This document shows positions 16,576-24,647 of a stretch of 49,031 nt of DNA, piece after piece (position 1 is the first letter of the stretch; every line of letters starts with the position of its first letter). The stretch is taken from assembly GCA_014874385.1 (NCBI GenBank), contig JACWAE010000107.1, positions 1 to 49,031 of the forward strand. Direction: 5' to 3'. The translations under genes were made by a program, and so were the position numbers. This DNA comes from Dehalococcoidia bacterium (lineage in GTDB: Bacteria > Chloroflexota > Dehalococcoidia > SZUA-161). The notes under the pieces were generated by a model that saw nothing but the letters and a program-made list of their open reading frames with translations, did not search any database and was not told where the DNA came from.

Positions 16576-17900
16576 TTCGTGACCCTGAACATGAGAAGAT
16601 GCCGCGAAAGCAGTTGGAGGAACTGCAACTCAAGCGCCTGCAGGCTAAGGTCAAAGAGGTCTATGAGAAGGTCCCCTTTTACAGGCGTGCGTTTAAAGAG
16701 AAAGGGGTAACCCCCGACGACATCAAAACCCTTGCTGACCTGAAAAAGCTCCCGTTCACCAGCAAGCTGGACTTCCGCGACAACTACCCCTACGGATTAA
16801 TGGCTGTCCCTCTGGAGAAGGTGGTTCGAATCCATTCCTCCAGCGGCACCACGGGCAAGCCGATAGTGGCGCCCTATACAGCGGCTGACGTTGATATGTG
16901 GGCAGAGGTGATGGCTCGCTCGCTGGCTTCGGCGGGTATGACGAAGCACGATGTGATGCAGAACGCCTACGGCTATGGCCTGTTTACGGGGGGACTCGGG
17001 TTTCACTATGGATGCGAACGCCTCGGTGCCACCGTGATTCCCACCGGCGCCGGAAACACCAAACGGCAGATAATCCTTCTGCAAGACCTGGGCACCACTG
17101 TTATAACCTGCACTCCTACTTATGCTTTTATATTGAACGAAACTGCCAAGGAGATGGGCGTCGATTTACGTGAAACCAAGCTACGCCTGGGCATATGCGG
17201 GGCTGAGCCGTGGTCGGAGCAGATGAGAAAGGATATGGAGGAAAAGCTTCATATATCAGCTATCAATATTTACGGTTTGACGGAGGTCATCGGCCCGGGG
17301 GTTTCCGTGGAGTGTGAGCATAAGAACGGAATGCATATCTGGGAAGACCATTTCCTGGTTGAAATCATCGACCCGGGGACCGGTGAGCCATTGCCTTATG
17401 GTAAAGAAGGCGAGCTGGTGATAACCACACTTACCAAAGAGGCTCAGCCTGTGATTAGATTCCGTACCAGGGATATTACCAACCTCAGCGTTGAGCCCTG
17501 TAAATGCGGGCGGACCATGGTGAAAATGGCCAGAATCACCGGACGTAGCGATGATATGCTGGTTGTCCGGGGCGTTAATGTTTTCCCTTCGCAGATAGAG
17601 AGCGTTCTTCTCGAAGTTGAGGGAGTGGAGCCCCATTACCTGATAGTGATAGACAGGCGCGATGTGTTCTCGGCAGAAGACCTCGAGATATGGATTGAGG
17701 TCTCCGAGGAGGTCTTCTCCGATGAGATGCAGAAGATGGAGAGGTTGGAGAAGAAGCTTCGTGCTGAGATGGATAGCGTGCTGGGGATTTCGGCCCGTAT
17801 CAAGCTTGTGGAACCAAGGACTATTGTCCGTACCGAAGGCAAAGCCAAAAGGGTGGTGGACCGAAAAGAGCTACCGAACTCAGGCCTCATCACAAAGTGA
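16572..17900 (+). CDS. paaK: Phenylacetate-CoA ligase
   Basis: A 442-aa AMP-forming ligase converting aryl acetates to their CoA thioesters. It shows the P-loop [15 protein letters not shown], the [15 protein letters not shown] adenylation motif, [10 protein letters not shown], and the C-terminal [23 protein letters not shown] hinge that defines the PaaK family. Being fused by ATGA overlap to iorB, it shares aryl-acetyl-CoA with IorAB: the two enzymes link aryl pyruvates, aryl acetates and their CoA esters. Such iorAB-paaK sets occur in many anaerobes and archaea and can work in either direction (amino acid fermentation, or salvage of aryl acetates). Confidence 0.94.
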   Translation: MIRDPEHEKMPRKQLEELQLKRLQAKVKEVYEKVPFYRRAFKEKGVTPDDIKTLADLKKLPFTSKLDFRDNYPYGLMAVPLEKVVRIHSSSGTTGKPIVAPYTAADVDMWAEVMARSLASAGMTKHDVMQNAYGYGLFTGGLGFHYGCERLGATVIPTGAGNTKRQIILLQDLGTTVITCTPTYAFILNETAKEMGVDLRETKLRLGICGAEPWSEQMRKDMEEKLHISAINIYGLTEVIGPGVSVECEHKNGMHIWEDHFLVEIIDPGTGEPLPYGKEGELVITTLTKEAQPVIRFRTRDITNLSVEPCKCGRTMVKMARITGRSDDMLVVRGVNVFPSQIESVLLEVEGVEPHYLIVIDRRDVFSAEDLEIWIEVSEEVFSDEMQKMERLEKKLRAEMDSVLGISARIKLVEPRTIVRTEGKAKRVVDRKELPNSGLITK

Positions 17901-17908
17901 TTAAAGTT

Positions 17909-17930
17909 GTAGGGCAATTCATGAATTGCC
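17909..17930. repeat. GTAGGG palindrome (REP-like)
   Basis: GTAG followed by an 18-bp perfect palindrome, GGCAATTCATGAATTGCC. It is a member, with shortened right side, of the dispersed palindrome family listed at 21887, 30169, 35417 and 38208. It lies between paaK and the ACT-domain gene. Confidence 0.6.
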
Positions 17931-17981
17931 ACTGAGGTCTCCTTTCGGAAAGAAGGACTGTGGGACTTAAAGGAGAGCGTT

Positions 17982-18383
17982 ATGGTTTCAAGAATAAAGC
18001 AAGTCTCTGTCTTTATAGAGAATCAGCCCGGTCGGCTAACAGCCATGCTCGAAGCCCTGGAAAAGAATGAAGTTGACATCCGTGCTCTTTCCATAAGCGA
18101 TACCGCCGATTTCGGCATAGTGCGCATGATTTTGTCCGATGCCGCTAAGGGGGCGGAAACCCTGCGTCAGGCGGGCTTTACCACCAGACAGGACTGGATA
18201 CTCAGCGCTGAGATACCGGACAGGCCTGGAGGGTTGCTGAAAACTGTGGCCGAGCCGCTGGCTAAGGCGGGGATTAACGTCAAATACCTCTATTTTTATA
18301 TCGAGGCAGCCGCAGGCAAATCAATGGTGGTAGTTAAAACTGACGACATCGAGAAAGCCGAGCATGTCTTAAAGTCACCATGA
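17982..18383 (+). CDS. Tandem ACT-domain protein
   Basis: A 133-aa protein with two ACT domains: residues about 1-66 (QVSVFIENQPGRLTAMLEAL) and 70-133 (SAEIPDRPGGLLKTVAEPLAKAGINV). ACT domains bind amino acids and regulate enzymes. Proteins of this kind are regularly found directly after paaK/iorAB in anaerobes and archaea, so a role in sensing an aromatic or branched amino acid for this pathway is likely but unproven. An AAAGGAGAG ribosome-binding site precedes the ATG. It lies 81 bp after paaK, across a palindrome, and is probably part of the same transcript. Confidence 0.9.
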   Translation: MVSRIKQVSVFIENQPGRLTAMLEALEKNEVDIRALSISDTADFGIVRMILSDAAKGAETLRQAGFTTRQDWILSAEIPDRPGGLLKTVAEPLAKAGINVKYLYFYIEAAAGKSMVVVKTDDIEKAEHVLKSP

Positions 18384-18463
18384 GGATGGGGTACACTTAA
18401 TTTTTTCCAGTTTTTAGTTAAGAGCACTTCGTCAGAGACTACGAGCAAGACGTTGAACAAAGA

Positions 18464-18492
18464 GTAAGGGCGACACTTAGTGTCGCCCTTAC
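18464..18492. repeat. GTAAGGGC palindrome (REP-like) upstream of the DUF433 gene
   Basis: Perfect 14-bp arms, GTAAGGGCGACACT and its complement, around a single T. It belongs to the dispersed GTAGGGGC family and ends five bases before the TATAAT of the toxin-antitoxin-like pair, occupying the -35 zone. Confidence 0.75.
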
Positions 18493-18493
18493 G

Positions 18494-18502
18494 TGCTATA
18501 AT
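18494..18502 (+). promoter_or_regulatory. Extended -10 promoter of the DUF433/DUF5615 pair
   Basis: TGCTATAAT: extended TG plus a perfect TATAAT. There is no -35 match; the region 17 nt upstream lies inside the palindrome at 18464-18492. Confidence 0.6.
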
Positions 18503-18531
18503 ATGGTGAAGTGATACGGAGGAGGCGTGTG

Positions 18532-18747
18532 ATGAAAAACCCGAGGATTGTTTCCGACCCCAAGATATGTGGTGGCGAACCCTGCATTAAGGGCACTCGT
18601 ATTCCGGTGCATGTAATCCTCAGTCACCTGGCGGCCGGTGATGATTACGATACTATAATGAAGAGTTTTCCCCGCCTTAAGCGCGAAGATATTCTGGCGT
18701 GCCTTGAATATGCTGCATATCTATCCACGGAGAAAGCTGCTCTGTAG
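18532..18747 (+). CDS. DUF433 protein (probable antitoxin)
   Basis: A 71-aa protein starting MKNPRIVSDPKICGGEPCIKG, with the DUF433 signature IVxDPxICxGxPxIxGTRIPV and the helix-turn-helix-like tail FPRLKREDILACLEYAA. DUF433 genes regularly precede DUF5615 genes and the pair is thought to form a type II toxin-antitoxin system, with DUF433 as the DNA-binding antitoxin. I start at the ATG at 18532, six bases after CGGAGGAGG, rather than the GTG at 18511 that lies over the ribosome-binding site. The stop is directly followed by the next ATG. Confidence 0.88.
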   Translation: MKNPRIVSDPKICGGEPCIKGTRIPVHVILSHLAAGDDYDTIMKSFPRLKREDILACLEYAAYLSTEKAAL

Positions 18748-19098
18748 ATGAGAATAGTGGTGGATGAGAATGTAAGCTACAGTCTTGTTGAGAGATTGCG
18801 GACAAAAGAATATGATGTCATCTCTGTTGCTGAGTTGACTGGGAGAATGATATCTGATGAGGAGGTTTATACCCTAGTGCAAAAGGAACAAGCTGTTCTC
18901 ATCACCAGAGACCACCACTTTACCAATCCCATTCGCTTTCCTGCAGAGAAGACAAGAGGGATCATTTATATTCGACATGGCAGCCTTAAGCCAGCAGATG
19001 AGATCGCCATTGCAGAGGGCTTTCTTGATACCTACAGTCCAGAAAAATTCCAGGGTAAGCTTGTTACCCTCCACAAAGATAGCGTAAGAATTCGCTGA
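18748..19098 (+). CDS. DUF5615 PIN-like protein (probable toxin)
   Basis: A 116-aa protein of the DUF5615 PIN-like family. It opens MRIVVDENVSYSLVERLR with the acidic pair D5-E6, then SVAELTGRMISDEEVYTLVQKE and VLITRDHHFTN, giving the spaced Asp/Glu residues expected of a PIN-type nuclease active site. Together with the DUF433 gene, which ends on the base before its ATG, it forms a probable toxin-antitoxin pair with the toxin second. Whether it is an active RNase is not shown by sequence alone. Confidence 0.88.
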   Translation: MRIVVDENVSYSLVERLRTKEYDVISVAELTGRMISDEEVYTLVQKEQAVLITRDHHFTNPIRFPAEKTRGIIYIRHGSLKPADEIAIAEGFLDTYSPEKFQGKLVTLHKDSVRIR

Positions 19099-19126
19099 GC
19101 TTGTATATACCAAACAGCTTAGTATG

Positions 19127-20314
19127 CTATTTCAGTCCGAACTCTTTCGCCGCCGCCTTGAACCCTTTGAGCGACCCCTCGATCACCCAGTCATCCACGC
19201 AGTAGGAGATACGGAAATATCCCGGAGCTCCAAAACCCTGCCCGGGCACTGCCAGAACGTTGTGCTTCTGTAGCTCCCCGACAAAAGCCACATCATCCTT
19301 GATTGGCGATTTGGGGAATATGTAGAATGCGCCCTGCGGCTTCACTATCGAGTAGCCTAGCTCAGTGAGGTTGCGGTATAGAAAGTCCCTCTTTCTGGCA
19401 TACTGCTCCATATCGACTGAAGCATCCTGCAGGCTCTGCACGATGTGCTGCATCAGCGCAGGAGCATTAACGAAGCCGAGCACACGGTTGCAGAACACTA
19501 ATCCGTTTATCAGTTCCTCTCGCCCTTCGTATTGAGGGTTGACGGCGATATACCCGATGCGCTCCCCCGGCAAAGCCAGGTCCTTCGAGTGAGAGGTGGT
19601 AACGATGGTTCTGGGGTGGTATTGAAACAGGTAGGGGCATTCTACCCCATCGTAAACCAGCTTCCGGTAAACATCGTCGCTGAGCAGAAAGATCTCAGTG
19701 CCGTACTGCTGTTCCTTTTTCGCCAGTATCTTGCCGATGCCTTGCAGGACCTTAGCGCCATATACAACGCCGGTGGGATTGTTAGGCGAGTTAACCAGCA
19801 CAGCCTTCGTCTTTGACGTAATACTTTCCTCCAGAGCCTTAAGGTCGGGTATAAACGTGCTATCGGTGGGTACTATACGGGCGGTGGCCTGGTGGTTGTC
19901 TGCATAGTAGATGTACTCAGAGAAATAGGGGGCGAAGATGATTATCTCATCCCCTGGCTCAGAGATGGCTTTCATTGCTGTATTTAGCGCTCCGGCTGCG
20001 CCGCAGGTCATCACTATCTCGTTAGCAGTGAAAGGCAAACCTGTCTTCACTGAAAGGTGTGCTGCCACAGCAGCGCGTGTCTCAGGGTAGCCGGCGTTAG
20101 GCATATAACGGTGCATCCCGGGCCTGGGTTTGTTCGCCCAGTCGCGAAGCTCTTTGCGAAATTCCTCGGGCGGCTCGAATATAGGATTGCCCAGCGAGAG
20201 GTCGAAGACATTTCTCTCGCCATACTTTTTCTTGAGGGCGATTCCTTCCTCGAACATCTTTCGAATCCACCCACCCTCGGTCATATGCTTCTTTATCTTT
20301 TTGGAAACAGCCAT
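19127..20314 (-). CDS. Pyridoxal-phosphate aminotransferase, class I/II
   Basis: A 395-aa fold-type I aminotransferase. Hallmarks: MTCGAAGALNTAMKAI (cofactor phosphate loop), NSPNNPTGVVYG, DDVYRKLVYDG and the Schiff-base Lys in TSHSKDLALPGERIGYIAV, with the substrate-carboxylate Arg in YFRISYCVDD. It resembles the AspC/tyrosine aminotransferase-like group; substrate choice is not readable. It lies 15 bp downstream of aroF on the same strand, so it may be the last aminotransferase of aromatic amino acid synthesis or the enzyme feeding aryl pyruvates to IorAB. Confidence 0.92.
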   Translation of the reverse strand: MAVSKKIKKHMTEGGWIRKMFEEGIALKKKYGERNVFDLSLGNPIFEPPEEFRKELRDWANKPRPGMHRYMPNAGYPETRAAVAAHLSVKTGLPFTANEIVMTCGAAGALNTAMKAISEPGDEIIIFAPYFSEYIYYADNHQATARIVPTDSTFIPDLKALEESITSKTKAVLVNSPNNPTGVVYGAKVLQGIGKILAKKEQQYGTEIFLLSDDVYRKLVYDGVECPYLFQYHPRTIVTTSHSKDLALPGERIGYIAVNPQYEGREELINGLVFCNRVLGFVNAPALMQHIVQSLQDASVDMEQYARKRDFLYRNLTELGYSIVKPQGAFYIFPKSPIKDDVAFVGELQKHNVLAVPGQGFGAPGYFRISYCVDDWVIEGSLKGFKAAAKEFGLK

Positions 20315-20329
20315 TATTCTGCCCTCTGC

Positions 20330-21346
20330 TTAAATAGACCTTCCTACAGCCTTCGCTATTGGCTTCAACTCTGCCATCAGACGCTCGAAGTTGGGGATGT
20401 TCAAAGACTGCAGGCCGTCGACCAGCGCCTCCTCCGGATTGAGATGCACCTCTATGAGAAGGCCGTCTGCACCTGCAGCTATGGCAGCCCTGGCTATGGT
20501 GGGCACGTATGCGAAATGTCCTGCAGCGTGGCTGGGATCCACGACTACCGGGAGGTGACTGAAGCGTTTGATGACTCCGATTGAGCTGATGTCCATTGAA
20601 AAGCGGACGCTATCTTCGAAGGTCCTTATGCCGCGTTCACACAGTATCACCTGCTGATTGCCCTCGGCCAGAAGGTAGTCCGCTGCTGTGAGCCATTCCT
20701 TGATTGTGGCGGCATAGCCTCTCTTCAGCATTATGGGATGTCTCATCTTGGCCAGCTCTTTCAGAAGGGCAAAATTCTGCATATTGCGAGAGCCTACCTG
20801 CAATATGTCGGCGTGCTTTGCTATAATCTCTATGTTCTGGATATCAACGACCTCGGTGATGATAGGGATGCCGAGTTCGGATTTCACCGTGGCCAGCATC
20901 TTCAAAGCCTTCTTCTCCAGGCCCTGGAAGCTGAAAGGGGAGGTGCGTGGTTTGTAGGCGCCACCTCTGATTATTGAAGCTCCGAGGCCCTGCACTGCTC
21001 TGGCGGTTTCCATAAGCTGGTGCTCATTCTCCACAGCGCAAGGGCCGGCCATGATGACCAGCTTTTGACCTCCTATTTTGATCCCATTGACATTCACTAT
21101 GGTGTTCTGCGGATGGAATTCCCGCGAGGCGAGCTTATAAGGCTTCATTACGCGGGACACGCTCTCCACACCGGGTAGAACGGCGAAGACATCAGTGGCC
21201 GTCTTGCCTGTGTCGCTGCCCAATATCGCCACCACCGTCTTCTCAGTGCCGAGGTTCAACTGGACCTCAAAGCCCAGGGCATGGGCCCTTTTTACTACAT
21301 GGTCTACCTGCTGCCTTGTGGCGCCCTTACCCATTTCCACAATCAT
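20330..21346 (-). CDS. aroF: 3-deoxy-7-phosphoheptulonate (DAHP) synthase
   Basis: A 338-aa class I-beta DAHP synthase, the first enzyme of the shikimate pathway (phosphoenolpyruvate plus erythrose 4-phosphate). Residues 1-70 form the ferredoxin-like regulatory domain found in Thermotoga-type enzymes (IVEMGKGATRQQVDHVVKRA), followed by the barrel: IMAGPCAVEN, GGAYKPRTSPFSFQG, MLKRGYAATIKEW, LCERGIRTFE and VVDPSHAAGH. The fused N-terminal domain usually gives feedback inhibition by Tyr or Phe. It lies between a thioesterase and an aminotransferase on the same strand with short gaps, suggesting one transcript. Confidence 0.96.
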   Translation of the reverse strand: MIVEMGKGATRQQVDHVVKRAHALGFEVQLNLGTEKTVVAILGSDTGKTATDVFAVLPGVESVSRVMKPYKLASREFHPQNTIVNVNGIKIGGQKLVIMAGPCAVENEHQLMETARAVQGLGASIIRGGAYKPRTSPFSFQGLEKKALKMLATVKSELGIPIITEVVDIQNIEIIAKHADILQVGSRNMQNFALLKELAKMRHPIMLKRGYAATIKEWLTAADYLLAEGNQQVILCERGIRTFEDSVRFSMDISSIGVIKRFSHLPVVVDPSHAAGHFAYVPTIARAAIAAGADGLLIEVHLNPEEALVDGLQSLNIPNFERLMAELKPIAKAVGRSI

Positions 21347-21371
21347 GTTATGTCACCTCAAAATCAGAGTG

Positions 21372-21776
21372 TTACTTTCTTTCTCCCAGAGAGACCGTTG
21401 TACCTGTGGCGCGGGCGATTGTTTTCCCTTTGGAGTCACTGACCGTCATCTCCGATATACCCAGCTTCTTACCCGCATGAATAACCCTGGATTCCGCATA
21501 GATGGTTTCACCAACAGGCGCAGCGGCGATATAGTTGATGTTCAACTGCACTGCTACGTAGATATGGTCCAGCGTATTCAGGGAACAGCCGAAGGCCTGG
21601 TCGAGTACCGAGGCAATCACGCCGCCATGAATCAAGTTCTCCCAGTTCAGGAAGTCCTTTTTCATCTCCAGCTTTACCCTGGCGTATCCCTTGGATAGCT
21701 CCACCAGCTTCATACCCATATTGAGGGCATACGGCGAGTTATCGAACCTGTGGCGCATCTCTTCTACGTCAGCCAT
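21372..21776 (-). CDS. PaaI-like hotdog thioesterase
   Basis: A 134-aa single hotdog-domain protein of the PaaI/YdiI type, hydrolysing acyl- or aryl-CoA thioesters. LIHGGVIASVLDQAFG holds the HGG active-site turn, with VQLNINYIAAAPVGETIYAES following as in the family. I start at the ATG at 21776, which has CAGGAGA 8 nt upstream; the longer open frame to 21896 would add an unrelated basic leader. Given iorAB-paaK a few kilobases away, an aryl-acetyl-CoA substrate is attractive but not shown. Confidence 0.88.
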   Translation of the reverse strand: MADVEEMRHRFDNSPYALNMGMKLVELSKGYARVKLEMKKDFLNWENLIHGGVIASVLDQAFGCSLNTLDHIYVAVQLNINYIAAAPVGETIYAESRVIHAGKKLGISEMTVSDSKGKTIARATGTTVSLGERK

Positions 21777-21886
21777 GCGTATATTCTCCTGCTTATTTAC
21801 ATAAATATTCAGACTGGGCAGATTTAATGATTTTAGCAATAAACGGGCTGCGATACAACTTTTGAAGCTGGAGAGGGGAATCCTCA

Positions 21887-21914
21887 GTAGGGGCACGGCA
21901 TGCCGTGCCCCTAC
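21887..21914. repeat. GTAGGGGC palindrome (REP-like), perfect 28 bp
   Basis: GTAGGGGCACGGCA joined directly to its reverse complement. The inner 25 bp also occur at 38178-38202. It lies in the divergent region between the thioesterase and the MFS gene. Confidence 0.8.
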
Positions 21915-22010
21915 CTTATGGAAAACCTCTGCGCTCTCTGCGTTCTCCGCGGTTATTAAACAAGCGTATAAAGTGTGGTATATTCTTGAGCAAGAAGAAA
22001 GTCAGCTCTG

Positions 22011-23138
22011 ATGCAATACCTTCGTCGCATACCCCACACCTCACTGGCATTCCGACTCGCACTGGTGAGCTTTCTCTTCAACATTTCCATTGAGACCTCC
22101 AGTGTCTTCCTGCCGCTCCGCGCCCGCAGCCTGGGTGCCTCAGATTTGGAAGTAGGCCTCATTGCGGCATCATACGGGATGGCCTATTTCGTGTCCTCGT
22201 TTCTCTTCGGCAGGCAGTCGGACATGCGCGGCAGGATGGTATTCATACGCTACGGAGTGGCTATATCGGCTCTGGCCTATCTGCTCCAGATTTTTGCGCC
22301 CACAACTTTGACACTGATGGCGGCCAGGGGCGCTATCGGTTTCAGCCTCGGTGTATCTTCAGCCGCTCTCGTTGCCTATGTCTACGAGGCTGGAGCGGCG
22401 GTCGGCAGCTTCGCCTCCTATGGCTCGCTGGGCTGGTTTTTCGGGGCTTTACTGGCAGCGGCGACCAGAAATATCGAGTGGTTGTTCGCCGCCAGCGCCG
22501 TAGCCTCAGCTATCGCCTTCCTCATATCGCTGACGCTTCGGGAGGAGGCGGTCAGCCGCATCAAAGTGACTGTTATCCCCATGGGTGTAATATGGACAAA
22601 CCGTAAAATATACGTGCCTTTCTTGCTCAGGCATATCGGGGCTACCGCTGTCTGGTCTATCTTCGCACTGTACCTGTCCGGTATCGGTGCCAGCACGCTC
22701 TGGATAGCCCTCATGGATGTCTTAAATATGGGCGGACAGTTCGTAGCCATGCGGTTCATTCAGCGGTTCAACCCGGTTCGCATTTTCACTATCGGTCTCC
22801 TCACCTCAGTTCTAGTGTTTGCCGTTTACGGCATGGCTACTCATTACCTTCAGTTGATCCCCGTACAGATAGTCCTGGCTATAGCCTGGTCGGGTCTCTT
22901 CGTGGGTGCTCTGAACTACCTGCTGGCTAAGAATGTGGAGCGCGGCACAGCCGTCGGCATGCTCTACTCCACGATGTCCCTGGCCGGCGGGATCGGGCCT
23001 TTCCTGGGAGGCGCCATAGCGCAGGTATGGGGGTTCTCCACTCTGATGTTTGCCTCTTCCGGCATAAGCTTTTTGGGCCTGCTGGCATCGAGAGGGCTGG
23101 GCTCCAGAGCAGGCAAACGGCAAGAACTGAAGGAATAG
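22011..23138 (+). CDS. MFS transporter
   Basis: A 375-aa major facilitator protein with about eleven or twelve membrane helices. The loop between helices 2 and 3, LFGRQSDMRGRMVFIR, matches the MFS signature GxxxDxxGRR; REEAVSRIKVTVIPMG forms the central cytoplasmic loop. The second half begins KIYVPFLLRHIGATAVWSIF. Small for the family but apparently complete, ending in a basic tail. The substrate is unknown. No clear Shine-Dalgarno precedes the ATG, so the start could lie slightly elsewhere; SLAFRLALVSFLFNIS near the start fits helix 1. Confidence 0.88.
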   Translation: MQYLRRIPHTSLAFRLALVSFLFNISIETSSVFLPLRARSLGASDLEVGLIAASYGMAYFVSSFLFGRQSDMRGRMVFIRYGVAISALAYLLQIFAPTTLTLMAARGAIGFSLGVSSAALVAYVYEAGAAVGSFASYGSLGWFFGALLAAATRNIEWLFAASAVASAIAFLISLTLREEAVSRIKVTVIPMGVIWTNRKIYVPFLLRHIGATAVWSIFALYLSGIGASTLWIALMDVLNMGGQFVAMRFIQRFNPVRIFTIGLLTSVLVFAVYGMATHYLQLIPVQIVLAIAWSGLFVGALNYLLAKNVERGTAVGMLYSTMSLAGGIGPFLGGAIAQVWGFSTLMFASSGISFLGLLASRGLGSRAGKRQELKE

Positions 23139-23195
23139 TCATAGGCCGTTTGCTAACGGGGGCAGAGGGGCCGCCATAGGCGGATGGGGTGTCCT

Positions 23196-23220
23196 GTAGG
23201 GGCGCCTGGCATGCGCCCTT
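23196..23220. repeat. Degenerate GTAGGGGC palindrome
   Basis: GTAGGGGCGC followed by CTGGCAT and GCGCCC: outer arms still pair, the centre has diverged. Confidence 0.5.
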
Positions 23221-23242
23221 TCCCCCAAGAGCTCTAAGCAGC

Positions 23243-23387
23243 AGTAGTTGCCCAATTTATTGGGCGAATTCCGTTTCACCAGACTTACAGGGCATTTGTG
23301 AATCCTTATCCGAGGACTCCTGCGACGGCAGCAGGTCTAACTAACCATATTTGGACTATTGAGGAAATTGTGAGCTTGGTAAATTAG
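23243..23387 (+). pseudogene. Transposase 3'-end fragment, copy 1
   Basis: One frame reads NPYPRTPATAAGLTNHIW then TIEEIVSLVN and a stop. This is the C-terminal tail of a DDE-type transposase, related to the copies at 24237 and 24648. A preceding GCCCAAT-TT-ATTGGGC hairpin is shared with copy 2, but the frame upstream is shifted. It abuts the stop of the methyltransferase gene that follows on the other strand. Confidence 0.6.
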
Positions 23388-24029
23388 TCACCTGGTTTTG
23401 ACAAGATAACCGTTCGGGTTGAATGTCATATAGAATTTTTCCTGCGTACTATCTATAACAAAATTCTTGTTTTCTTGCAAGAACTGGCTGACAGCTTCCA
23501 TTGGACCAGGACCGAACTTAGGCCGCACTGGGTGGCTGTTTAGGTCTGTATCTTCCACTATTAAATAACTTCCTTTAGTTACAAATCTGCTATAGATTCT
23601 TAGTTCGTTAAGCACATGTTCCTTGTGATGGTCTGAGTCCAAGATAACCATCACCTTTTCATTGCCAGCAATCAGTCCGGAAACCAGCGCTACAACGCCT
23701 TCTGACGTGGACGAGCCAAGCAGATAATCTATCCTCTTGTGCAGAGGTTTCCCCTCGACATCTTCGATGTCGATACTTATAACCTTGCCATTGTTTAGAG
23801 TATCAAGTATGTGAGCCATGAAGAGAGCACCCCCTCCCTTCCCTGTTCCACACTCAATTATTACATCTGGTTTGATTTTGAAGATGATTTCTTGATAGAC
23901 CCACAGGTCTAGTGGGCATTTCGTCACGGGAATGCCCAGCCAAAATGTATTCTGCCAAGTCTGGGACGGGTTACCGTGGTAGAGCTTGTGAAAGCTGTTT
24001 ACTACGTTTTTTTTGGACCAGCCTACCAT
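23388..24029 (-). CDS. Cephalosporin hydroxylase/CmcI family methyltransferase
   Basis: A 213-aa protein of the CmcI/rhamnosyl O-methyltransferase family. WLGIPVTKCPLDLWVYQEII, then the SAM-binding DVIIECGTGKGGGALFMAHI, ISIDIEDVEG, MVILDSDHHKEHVLNEL and YLIVEDTDLNSHPV are all in the family order; the acidic residues of the last two form the metal site. Known relatives methylate sugars in glycolipids or antibiotics. It has no functional neighbours: transposase 3'-end fragments lie on both sides, so it looks like cargo left from mobile elements. The ATG at 24029 has no strong ribosome-binding site. Confidence 0.85.
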   Translation of the reverse strand: MVGWSKKNVVNSFHKLYHGNPSQTWQNTFWLGIPVTKCPLDLWVYQEIIFKIKPDVIIECGTGKGGGALFMAHILDTLNNGKVISIDIEDVEGKPLHKRIDYLLGSSTSEGVVALVSGLIAGNEKVMVILDSDHHKEHVLNELRIYSRFVTKGSYLIVEDTDLNSHPVRPKFGPGPMEAVSQFLQENKNFVIDSTQEKFYMTFNPNGYLVKTR

Positions 24030-24236
24030 AAATGCCTCGCCTCAAGGTTTTTAGTTCGCCTTTAGTCGCTGAACTGGTGCATACCCACGTCGTACGCTGA
24101 CTGGATGCTTCTTAGACACCTGACATTATAACGCTAACGTACAATATGTTCCAGCAAGGATTGCGAGATTATTTGAGTGATAGAGAGTCCCATCCAAGCT
24201 GGAATCTTTTCTTGTGAAGGATGGAGAGTAGTTGCC

Positions 24237-24366
24237 CAATTTATTGGGCAAGTTTCTCTTCGCCAGACCTCATAAGTCACTGGCTAACCCTTATCCAGGA
24301 ACCTCTGCAATGGCAGCCGGATTAACTGACCATATCTGGACAATTGAGGAGATTGTAGTATTATAA
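24237..24366 (+). pseudogene. Transposase 3'-end fragment, copy 2
   Basis: An uninterrupted frame reads YWASFSFARPHKSLANPYPG and continues TSAMAAGLTDHIWTIEEIVVL to a TAA at 24364. The RPHKSL motif followed by TPAMAAGLTDHIW is typical of the extreme C-terminus of DDE integrase-type transposases. Nothing upstream (24030-24236) continues it, so the rest of the gene is lost. Confidence 0.65.
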
Positions 24367-24399
24367 TTATTGAAGCTATCAGGCGCAGGAGTTTCAATC

Positions 24400-24549
24400 G
24401 TGAGAATTGATAATAATGACCCAAGCAAGAAATACAAAGATTTTTGGGATTGGTTATTTAACTATGGGCACATCATCTTTGTACTGAGTTTAGCAATAGG
24501 CTATTATTATTATCTCATTAGTACAACAGACATAAACGACTACAAATAG
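24400..24549 (+). CDS. Small single-pass membrane protein (49 aa)
   Basis: Starts at a GTG (24400) with AGGAG eight bases upstream and ends at TAG. The protein has a charged N-terminus (RIDNNDPSKKYKDFWDW), one hydrophobic helix (HIIFVLSLAIGYYYYLI, about residues 24-40) and a short polar tail. No family is recognised. It sits between transposase fragments copy 2 and copy 3. Support is the ribosome-binding site plus the protein-like composition; it may be a chance frame. Confidence 0.45.
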   Translation: MRIDNNDPSKKYKDFWDWLFNYGHIIFVLSLAIGYYYYLISTTDINDYK

Positions 24550-24647
24550 TGCGGCGATCTCATCACCAGTCAATTTAATACTCGCTTAGTTCAAAATGAT
24601 ACTCTGCCCTTTTCCCAAGAAGCTAGAGAATCAGTGCTCTTGCACTC

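Noticed and set aside
16822-16832. GGTTCGAATCC, the T-arm pattern of a tRNA
   Set aside because: It lies within paaK, encoding VVRIHS, and no acceptor or anticodon stem can be built around it.
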